From positions 1 to 64,000 of the forward strand of contig MU266347.1 in the NCBI GenBank assembly GCA_021014945.1: DNA of 64,000 bases, in the 5' to 3' direction. The notes below the pieces were generated by a model, which saw nothing but the letters and a program-made list of their open reading frames with translations, made no database searches and was not told where the DNA came from. The position numbers and the translations under genes are program-made. Of this stretch, positions 55,322 through 64,000 are shown piece after piece. Source of the stretch: Leucogyrophana mollusca (Eukaryota > Basidiomycota > Agaricomycetes > Boletales). The stretch's first letter is position 1. Each line of letters begins with the position of its first letter.

Positions 55322-57964
55322 GGTTCGAGTGTGCCCAATTTATTTAGACCCGGCTCGATATGCCAGCCTCGTTTGCACCACGAGGACGATGTGCACGCAG
55401 CCGGCAGAGAAAAAGCAAAAACGAGTTCCTTGCCTTGCATGTGCGCATCCCTCGTAAGTGATATACTGACACGCCACGGGTAATGCCGTCACCCCAGTTT
55501 CCAGGGAGTCTAGAACGAACGTCGATATAATGGAACAACGTGGGGAATAATATAAAAACCCTTGTCACATCGCCGATGAGATTTCCCTTATTTGGACATG
55601 GGGCTTTGTTTTTGAATTTCGTTGGGGTGTCGTCACGGTGCTGGTGTGACTTACAATGTCTGTTTGTACACCGGAGGTATATGTTGCGACTCGGGCTGCG
55701 AGCGCGCGACGGCGACCATGGCGAGCACGACACGCCGGGAATTGCCTGGTTCGCACCATGCTGTCGGACTCCGAGGACGGCCGCGCATATCCCCACCCGC
55801 GTCATGTTCCGGAAACATATATCATGCATCGCTCTCATGTGACAATATAGCAATCACATTCCCCGGTGCGTATTGACGTCGCACTGCTGCGTCAGTTATC
55901 GTGCCTCTGCCTGCAAATTCCACCTGCGTCAATTTTGCGTCACCCTTTCTGCGCTTTTAGACGATCCACGAGCGTGGAAGACCGCTGTGGAGTCCCTTTT
56001 ATCGTCGACTTGAGCTTCCACTTCCCCGATTCATCCACGACGTCACGCTGTGCGCGCTCCGTCTCGCTCTCTTTGTACGTACCCACACACACACGCACAC
56101 ACTCCGATGCAGATATCACCTTCCCTTGCTCCCCGGATCATTCGTCGTCGTGGATGACCTGACGCTGTGTCCACCCACGACGTATTGCCTGACGCCCGCT
56201 TTAATAAACAGTCAGCAGTCGTCATTATTAAGCACCATCCCGCGCCGTTGCGCCGCGTCATAAGCATCATCACCCCTTCACTACATCACACAACACCCCG
56301 TCACCATGCACGAAAGCCGCACAGTAACAACACGCAGTCCTCACCGCACATCACCGCTGGTAAGTTCAGCTCGCACTGCCTGGCGCTAGCACACCCATCA
56401 CCTGATGCACACACGAGTGAAGATGGACGCCAGCATCGTGGTACCGCACACTGCTTAGACCAGGATCCGTGATTTTTTTGAGTTTCGAGCTAGATGCAGA
56501 TGACTCGCTTTCCCACTTTCCGTTAAGTACCCCGGTCCCGCACCATCCTGGCGCCCACTTACCCCATTCCATCTTCCGCTCTCCACTAAGGCTCTTTGTG
56601 TACCTCAGTTACAGATGTACGTACACCCCCTCCAATCCCATCGCGACGAGCTTATCCTGACTCAGCATCGCCGAACGAACCTTATTTATTTCTGCGTCTC
56701 ACCATGCGTATCAATAGCCGTCATCTTCGACTCTCCGTCCGCGCCATCCAATGGGCTTATCGTGATGGGCATGCAACAGACCTGCACAGACCCGTGCTTG
56801 CCTGTGCCAACACCACTACCTCGGTCGTATCTATCGGTTATCATCTAATCGTTTAATGAAATCTAGGATGGTCGATGGAAAAGTCGAGATGCAACCCGAA
56901 GTCTACTTATTGTGGTACTGCTGATACGGGGTTTGATTGACCTGACTCTGAGGCCCTGAAGGACGTTTCTGGCTCGGATTTGGGTAATACACTTCTCGAT
57001 TCTGAAGTTCTTCAACCAAACTTCAACGCCCCAGTTCCTGTCATCCTGTCACTGCGCCAGATTTTAGGCCTGATGCAGTACTGAGTACATACCAACGTTT
57101 TCGCCATTGGCTCGCATCGCTCCCACTTTCGCTGAGCGTCAGTTTGGATGTCCCGGTGATCAACTGGACTGTTTACTCAGGACGCCAGATATGTAAGTAG
57201 GTGCCAGTGACGGGGCGTCGTTTTCGCCATTCGACGCCCCTGTGGACACAAGTTGGAAGAGAATTAGAAGTTTGAGATGCAGATAGCGACGTCCTTCCCC
57301 ACTCCAATATTCATTCGCTCTTCGGCAGCCAAACGGTGTTGCGCCACGGTAGCCAGCTACGTCTGAATACATGCATGCCTTCTGTAGGCATGTACCCCGA
57401 ATTCATTTCGCCAGGTATATAAATCATTGTACGTCCATATGCATAACAGGCTCCTTCACTTCTACTTGCTTGTTTACACAGGCTCTGCCGATATCCCACT
57501 CCACAGCGATCACGACACCCTGCCTTCGCTGCGTACGTTCCAACCGAAGGCTCGAATAAGCACGTTCCATCTCCCCAACTGGCCTTGGACCACTGGCTGT
57601 GCGCCTCGAAGTGACTCGCTCTACCATTCTATCTATCTTCGAATCCAGCTCGGAACCGCTGTATGTAGTAAGTCCATCCGACGCATCCATTCCAATCCAC
57701 TCAGGAATATATCGCGGCAATTTCGCCAGTGGTAGCGTGCGTGCGCGGTCCTGGTTGAGCGGTGCGCCGCACAGGTGACCGTTCCAGTCGGGTGCGGATG
57801 TGGGTGCATGGAAGCGCGAAGCTGGGACTCGGAGATAGCGATACATGAGTGGTGAATGGTGAGGTTTTGAAATTATTCATTCGATAACGTTTGCGAATGT
57901 ATATCGTGACTACGTCCCAACAGATGGCCCAACCCTCGCGAGCGTATTTTTACCTTTTTACCAC

Positions 57965-58965
57965 CGGCAGCCCTACGTCCCAGTTCCGTTGCACAATCGC
58001 CTGCGCGAAAGAGTGGTTAGGAAGGATGTACCTATCTTTACTAAGCATCCTTTCGCTGATGCCGTGCGTAGTGACTCGGAGGTACCTCCCGCCGCTTTCG
58101 TTTTCCGAGTAACCTTGCCGGATGCGGACAGGGACAGCAGGATACGTCCTGGATCAGAGACCCCCAGGTACTTGTGTTGGTGAGCTCTTGCTCTCCAGAT
58201 CAGATGAACGGGCAACGGCGAGCGAAAAGCTGTCTCGCATAGGTTCGTACGCGGCGCGGCGCTACATATACTCTCGGGAGGTGCTTCCTCACATCTGATC
58301 ATGACAGGGCTACGCTACACGATACAACGAACTCGCGATCAAGCCTACCCCAGCTATCCCTTCCTCATGACGCGACCCGCGCCAACCCTCCGGCGCCACC
58401 CCGGTCCCTAAACGCACGGCGATACCGACTCCTGGTCATTCGGACATCGTCCCTGTGATCGATCGCTTTCCCTTCTCAGAAGCTCCGAGTCTCACCGCAC
58501 GCGAAAGCTTCCTCGGCGCCCAAAGTACCTTTATCGCTGGCAGCAGCCCTACGCCCCAGCCCCGCTACACAATCGCCTGCGCGAAAAGAGTGAGCAGCAA
58601 GGATGTACCTATCCCTACTATCCACCCTTTTGGTGATGCCGTGCGTGGTGAAGTACCCCACTGCTTTCGTTTGTCAAGTAACTTTGCGCATAGATTCGTA
58701 CGCGGCGCGGCACTGCATGTACTCCCGGGAGGTGCTTCCTCACATGACAGGGCTACCCTACACGATACAACGAACTCGCGATCAAGCCTAACCCAAGCTA
58801 TCCCTTCCCCACGACGCGACCCGCGTCAACCCCTGCGGCGCCACCCCGGTCCTAAACGCACGGCGATACTGACTCCTGGTCAGGCGCACATCGTCCCTGT
58901 GATCGCTTTCCCTTCTCAGAAGCTTCACTCCACGCGAAAGCTTCCTCGGCGCCCAAAGCAACTTT
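57965..58965 (+). repeat. Tandem direct duplication of about 0.43-0.57 kb
   Basis: Unit 1 (about 57965-58536) and unit 2 (about 58538-58965) share GCACAATCGCCTGCGCGAAA with one change, GGATGTACCTATC, GATGCCGTGCGTRGTGA, CGGGAGGTGCTTCCTCACAT, ACACGATACAACGAACTCGC, GGCGCCACCCCGGTC and GCGAAAGCTTCCTCGGCGCC. Unit 2 lacks about 140 bp of unit 1. Frames are not preserved between units. Confidence 0.75.
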
Positions 58966-59093
58966 AATCTATCGTCATCGTCTGATGGAAGAAGCGGTCC
59001 CGATCGAGCCGTTCCTCGCGCACCCTGAAGCTGACGATGCTGTAAATCGAAATCGATATCATTTAATGCCCATTTCCCTGTGGTTCCTCAAAC

Positions 59094-59190
59094 CCATTGG
59101 TCGAAACCGCGATCAAGGTTCATGATCAAGGTTTGCCATGATCCGAGTCATCGGTCATCGATGCGGGGTTTTGGATTGGCGGTGTGTGGA
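59094..59190 (+). repeat. Dispersed short repeat, copy 3
   Basis: It contains ATCAAGGTTTGCCATGATCC, GAGTCATCGGTCATCGATGC and GGATTGGCGGTGTGT, matching the reverse complement of copy 1 at 48.75 kb. Within it, a GATCAAGGTT element is itself repeated 15 bp apart. Confidence 0.5.
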
Positions 59191-59962
59191 TTGGATCGAT
59201 GAGGGCGTGTGTTCTGTGTTCACGACATACGTGCATATGTACATATCGACGAACGTATCTAGCTGATCCTATATCAACCCCGGTCTTCCGATTCATCATC
59301 GAAGCTACGCCCTGTTCTGTCGACTGCAGAGACGCTCGTTGGCAGCCCCTGTGAGTCGTGACGCCCTGTCGATGATCCGCAGTCACGGTGACTTGAGCTT
59401 GAGCTCGGTTGGCGCCAGGCTATGCGTCTTGCTGCGTTTGTCATGGATGCACGGCGCTCAGCTCAGTTTACCATGCTATGACTCTCCTATTCCCATCGAC
59501 TCACGGGGAAGTCAGGCTAATGGAACGTGGAGGATTTGCTGTATCTGCTAGACGAAGGTGCGTGAACTTCGAAACCGGTTTTCTCTATCTTAACTTAGGT
59601 ATATATGCCCCTGTCCCTGCCATTAGCACTGGTGACCTTACCAAGAGCGTTGATAAGAAGCACACAGCCCTATCATGCGACCACCGGTCTCCTATCCAGA
59701 GGTTGACCTGCACTAACTCACTGCGTGCATGATATCTCGTCCACAGCTGCCTCGTGGCATACACACTCCCTTGGGAATACATTTCGCGCCCACAAAGCTT
59801 TCTTCGACATGTGTACACACCGTTTCTGCACTGCAGAATGCTGTGAGCGCGCTTCGTCGCATCCAACACATCGGCTCTGGAGGTTCACGCAGCACACCTC
59901 TGTGATCCCATATTTTACACAACCACGCACCCTACTCCGCGGCCCCGTGCACACTCCCTCGC

Positions 59963-60508
59963 TCAAGCTCCTCCCTGCATCTGACCCCGGAAAAGCCGGA
60001 GCTCCTTCGCTATCGCAAGGGATACGTCCGACGAGCTCCCGTGGTGGAGGTACGCGTCCTCCAGCTGCTTGCAGAGCGTCATGACCCCCGCGCGGCTGAC
60101 TTCGGGCGGAGGCGTGGGTGCGGGTGCGGTGTCTGCTGCGTCCCCGTTGTGGGACTCCGCCCCAGCGGCTTCGGATCTCCCGGCTGCGCGGTGCGGGGCT
60201 TCGTCGGCATCGCTACCCTCGACCATTTCTCCAGTCTGGGAGTCCCTTTCCTCTGGGGGGTCTGACGTCGGCGGCGTCGGCGTGTCGCGGTCAGAGTTGT
60301 TGCCGGTGGTACTGGGGGTAAGACCGTTAGGCCCAGGGATATCCCACGGTTTCTGAGCTTCAGCGAGCATCTTGAGCTCGACGGTGTCAATCAGCTGCGA
60401 GCGTATCTGTGTAGGCTTGTCACTGACCTGATGGCGGACGGAGAGGTGATGGTGGTCGTGGTCGTGATGAGACCGCCGTCTAAACGGCTTCAGGCGAGCC
60501 ATATGCAT
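59963..60508 (-). CDS. Hypothetical 181-residue protein
   Basis: Single-exon frame from ATG 60508 (MHMARLKPFRRRSHHDHDHH) to TGA at 59963-59965. I recognise no domain. It has a His-rich basic start, a helix RSQLIDTVELKMLAEAQKPW, a long acidic Pro/Thr/Asp-rich middle and a C-terminal helical segment (VMTLCKQLEDAYLHHGSSSD and SLAIAKELRLFRGQM). The change from disordered to amphipathic composition and the good codon usage make it look real. It is nevertheless short, lies in a gene-poor area, and may have further exons upstream. Frames on the opposite strand here are of similar length, so coding status is uncertain. Confidence 0.4.
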   Translation of the reverse strand: MHMARLKPFRRRSHHDHDHHHLSVRHQVSDKPTQIRSQLIDTVELKMLAEAQKPWDIPGPNGLTPSTTGNNSDRDTPTPPTSDPPEERDSQTGEMVEGSDADEAPHRAAGRSEAAGAESHNGDAADTAPAPTPPPEVSRAGVMTLCKQLEDAYLHHGSSSDVSLAIAKELRLFRGQMQGGA

Positions 60509-62831
60509 ATGCTGCGTGGTGACCAGGCTGTATCAGCAACAGCAACGTGCCTCATGGCAATCCCGTTGCGGTCATTGTGCGTCGTACAGCCCATGCGAAG
60601 TAAGTGCTTTTCCTCAAATTGTCGTATTTCGTCAGCGTCGATGCGGAATAACGTACGCGTTCTTACAAGTATCGAAGTCTCGTTGCGGGCATTTACGCGT
60701 GTATATCGAGCAGGGTGGCTTTCAGGGGCATACTTCGAACCCATTGTATGCATTTGATAAATGTCAGTTATGGCAGACTGGGCGAACGTGGACAGCGGCA
60801 AACGTGTTCTGAGGTAAAGGGCAATCCCTTGGTCTCGCCACTACTAGTTAGGGTGTCGGGTCACGACCGCGAAATACCCAGCATTGACAGCTAACACTTC
60901 TTCCTGCGTCCCAAACGCTTGTCCCTCCCTGGCACACAGGACTCTAGTGGGTACGACGCCCGAGACGATTGCGCTCTGCTAAAACGGCCTTCACCGCCAA
61001 CCTTCTCGGCGCCCTCGCACGCAAGTGGGTCCGACCCGCTGTGACTCTGACGACGTTACGCCATGGTGAGGGCTGAAATTTGAAAGGCGGGCTGCGGATG
61101 GTGGCGTCCGGGATCCACAACTGCGGCCCTGACTGATAATGACGTATGGCGTGCGACCATGCTTGGAGGGTTAATGAGTTTCGGGGGAGTTTTGACTTGT
61201 GAGGAGGGGTGTAGAGCTCGAGGGTACGGAAGGTCAGTGTTGACTGGTGTTTGGATGGGGTTCTTAGGTTCAGTGCCGGGTTATAATGTGTAGACATGTC
61301 ACGGTGACGGGGGTGAACATTGAACATTAGGTTATTGCCTCCTACAATGCATTGATATTGGGATTGTGGACAGCGGCTGTACGTATTAGGAGGTTTCGTG
61401 TGCGTTCGTCGAGAGGTGTACCATGGAACGTGGTGAACGGCTGAAAATGGGACCGGCCGTGGTTTCGATGCTGGGTGCCCTGGTCAGACGAAAAAGAACA
61501 ACTTCAGCAACCTCCCGACGAATTGTGGCGGGGGCTCCCGAAATTCTCGTTATTGTAATGCCGGGCTACCTGATATTCGCTCTTTGAGAACCGTTGTACT
61601 GCGATCCGTGGGAACCTAGCATATTCGATACATCACTATCCCGCCGCGCGTCGGTCTTGGGCTTTCCCTTCCTTGCATTCCAACGCTCAGAGGCTCGGAA
61701 TATGGAAGGCCCTAATCTTGACTTGAAGAAAGTAGAACCTTAATCTTTGCCACAGCAACCTGATTAGACGACGGTTGGCATGAACCAGAACCAGCGCGGT
61801 CGACTTATCTTCATGTCTGGGGCGAGGAATACCAAGGGCGGCGTATAGCGCTCCTGGATGAGTGGCTCCTTCCTGTCTACCCAGTGGTTATCACGTGACC
61901 GAGTGGTCGTCCTCCAAGCCCAAAGAACCGAACAACTGCAAGGATTTTCTATGACTCCACGATGAGCGTGAAAACGATAGGAGTAATCGAGGATCGCCTT
62001 CGACATCCACGACGTTGGTGTCGCATGGACCCAAGAAAATCAAAGACCTGGGGTACAAGCAACTCGCAAATCGCAAATCGCGGCGGCCACATCAATCAAC
62101 GTCTAAATCTGAATTGGTGTGGGGAGCCCTGTAGGCACTCAGTGTGCTGGTTGTGGTCCGCCTTCTCACGACTCTGGACAGTGGACATGGGAACAATTTG
62201 CAGCTCGCGTGGCAACCTTTGCAGCAGTGTCAGTAATGACCGCGCCCCACGCTTGTTGATATGCTTGAAACTCGGCTGCTGATCGCTGAGCTCAAATGAA
62301 CGACTGGTCGAAATACTCACGATGCTTCCTTGTCCATCAGAATGATGATCACCACGATCTACAAGGGATTTAACTGTTTTTTTTTGGCCACTCACCAACA
62401 GCAAGCAAGTGGAGCTCTCCACATCCTCGAGTTGAGATTAACATTGTTATGTTGGTGTGGAGAAAATCACCGCTGGAGAAATTTTTCGATGCCGAGACGG
62501 CTTGAGCTGAGGATAAATAGACGGATTGCGGCTGGCTATCGGTCCAATCGTTTCTACCGCCCTCGCCGCCCAGTTCCAGCAGTGTGTTGTAAGACCGCAG
62601 TCAAGCTTCACCTTGAAATGAAGTGCTGGCTATTCCTGAATTTCCTGATTGAAGGGGTCCGTTGGAGCGAGCGTGGGTGAAGTGGCGGGTGGCAACACAG
62701 ACCAAGGTACAGGCCTGGACTCGGAAAGGTAAGACCTTGTGGAGCCATCTATATTTTTCAGTTTCACGCGCTGGGCATCCTCATCTTCACGCCCAGCCAC
62801 CTTAGACCCCCAAGGGTTCCTTTTCTTCGTT
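60509..62831. other. Gene-poor region upstream of the PC-esterase gene
   Basis: About 2.3 kb with short open frames only. A GTGAACATTGAACATT short repeat occurs near 61.31 kb, and a poly-T run of nine lies near 62.38 kb. No gene, RNA or transposon feature could be supported. Confidence 0.4.
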
Positions 62832-64000
62832 ATGAAGCCTCGGTTTTTGTCCCCGAGAGTCATCGCCCTTGGCGGGCTCGTCACTTTCACTGTCTCGATC
62901 TACACATTCTCTTCGTCTGAGTATGCTTTCCGCCTGAAGAATTGGTCGTCATCCATATTCTCAGAGCGCCAGAGAGGCTCATGCTCGCCGGAGGCTTGGT
63001 CGGATGGCAAATGGATGTACCACAAACATACCAACCTCACCGAGATGACCAAGCCTGAGCAGTCTCTGGAGTTCTCTGGGCTAGGGGGTTGTGCCGCCGA
63101 CCGCGAGTATTTCTGGCACCTTGGCTCTGACCACTCAGAGACCTGGGATATTTTCCCGGACGTTGCGTCATATGAATGGGCCCCGTCGTATCACTGCGAT
63201 GCGCGTTCGCTGGATCGTGCAGGCATGGTCAAAGACATGGTCGAAAAGGGCGGGTGGCTGTTACTGGGTGGTACGCGCTTCGTCGCATTCGTCGTCGCCA
63301 TGTTCTCACATTGTCTTAATTTCAGACTCTATAACTGAGAACCATTTCTTCTCACTGTCGTGCCTGCTATGGCCCCACGTCCGTGCGACGCCCAACTATA
63401 CCGAAAACCCATACTTTGATCGCGCGTGGCCACAGAATTTATACCTCTCTCCCTCGTCTCCCCTACTCTCCGAACTCGAGCTTCCTCAGGGTTTCTCTGT
63501 CGAGAGCACACCCCTCGTCACATTCCGCCGCATCGACCTTCTCTTGAGCCAAGACGACCTCACACAGCTCTACCGCTCGAGCGTGCTCCCCGGCGACAGT
63601 GAGACCCAGGATCCCAGTACGCAGCGTGGCAATGCCACTCTCTTCAGCGAAGAGCAGACCTGGTCAATGTCACCAGCTGAATACATGCCGATGTTCCTTG
63701 CCCCGCTTCCCGAGGCCAACTACGGCACGCTTATAGTCAGTACCGCTGGACACTGGACGACGACGCTATTCAGCGCATTCCGGGACGAGGAAGCTGGTCA
63801 GGAAGCTGGGTATGGCATCGAAGGCCTCCTTGCATTTTTCAAGGAAGCAATGCGTACCTGGGCTGGCCAGGTCCAGGATGCGCTTAACCAGTATCGCAGG
63901 GATGGTGGGACGATGCAGAAGCAAATTATAGTGCGAGCCTACCTCCCCGGTCACGACAACTGCCACAACATCAAATCCCCCTGGCCATCCATGCCCAGCC
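62832..64000 (+). CDS. PC-esterase/TBL-like membrane-anchored acyltransferase (3' end beyond window)
   Basis: Starts at ATG 62832. An intron at 63271-63325 joins GWLLLG to DSITENHF in phase, creating the catalytic GDS motif exactly at the junction. The N-terminus MKPRFLSPRVIALGGLVTFT is one uncleaved membrane segment (about residues 10-27), giving a type II Golgi protein. SCSPEAWSDGKWMYH resembles the Cys/Trp-rich TBL entry motif. Block 1 is the GDSITENHFFSLSCLL serine site. Further on are NYGTLIVSTAGHW, then YLPGHDNCHN, where DxxH supplies the other catalytic residues. This arrangement is shared by fungal Cas1-like and plant TBL polysaccharide O-acetyltransferases, so O-acetylation of a wall or extracellular glycan is likely. 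The C-terminus is cut by the window end. Confidence 0.75.

Larger units (their letters stand above)
55322..59962. other. Gene-poor region, about 4.6 kb
   Basis: No supported gene. It contains a CA dinucleotide tract near 56083-56103, a large direct duplication at 58.0-59.0 kb and one copy of a dispersed repeat (both listed). An ATG near 56305 is followed by a GTAAG donor after about 18 codons, but no following exon could be found. Open frames here are short and of random composition. Confidence 0.4.

Noticed and set aside
58455..58967. Plus-strand open frame of 170 codons
   Set aside because: It covers unit 2 of a duplication, and the equivalent frame is not kept in unit 1. No domain was recognised.
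1..64000. tRNA, rRNA or known transposase/reverse transcriptase genes
   Set aside because: I looked for T-loop GTTCRANNC contexts and for retroelement or DDE motifs and found none convincing. A covariance-model scan would be decisive.

Overview
The window is a 64 kb piece of a fungal nuclear genome. Genes are split by many short introns (about 50-75 bp) with GT..AG ends and CTRAC-like branch points. The gene set is fungal: a TRAPPII Trs65 subunit, Mdm31/32, a fused betaine-lipid synthase and a LIM-RhoGAP. C2-like and P-loop GTPase genes and a conserved BTB protein resemble those of mushroom-forming Basidiomycota (Agaricomycetes). I cannot narrow the lineage further from sequence alone.

Layout. 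From 0.3 to 31.7 kb lies a dense housekeeping block: Elongator subunit Elp6 (+), TRAPPII Trs65 (+), sorting nexin Snx3 (-), a BTB/POZ protein (+), a LIM-C1-RhoGAP (-), the Elongator regulator Kti12 (+), betaine-lipid synthase Bta1 (-), elongation factor ELL (+), a CFA/coclaurine-NMT-like methyltransferase (-), Mdm31/32 (+) and the first of two tandem MFS sugar transporters. The second transporter ends at 35.1 kb.

From 35.6 to 48 kb the character changes to an accessory block. It holds two paralogous genes (35.6-38.0 and 39.6-41.1 kb, both -) that I cannot assign to a known family. Each encodes a Cys-pair N-terminal domain followed by tandem Trp-containing repeats of about 33 residues. Nearly every repeat is one phase-0 exon of 96-102 nt, and several are separated by in-frame microexon candidates of 12-30 nt. 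An assembly gap of 120 N falls inside one array. Next come a 183-residue C2-like protein, a P-loop GTPase with a degenerate second half, and an intronless 600-residue coiled-coil protein built on a 77-residue (11-heptad) repeat. Most genes here have a recognisable TATA box.

From 48 to 62.8 kb the DNA is gene-poor. It contains local direct duplications (51.3/51.8, 52.3/52.4 and 58.0/58.5 kb), a short dispersed repeat in three copies, one disordered-protein gene (53.9-55.3 kb, -) and one weak candidate (60 kb, -). The right edge holds the 5' part of a membrane-anchored PC-esterase/TBL-like gene (+).

The housekeeping genes do not form an operon-like system. Elp6 and Kti12 share the Elongator tRNA wobble-uridine pathway. 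Bta1 and the CFA-like enzyme are both SAM-dependent, Bta1 acting on lipids and the CFA-like enzyme possibly so. The strongest candidate for something undescribed is the repeat-exon gene pair at 35.6-41.1 kb.
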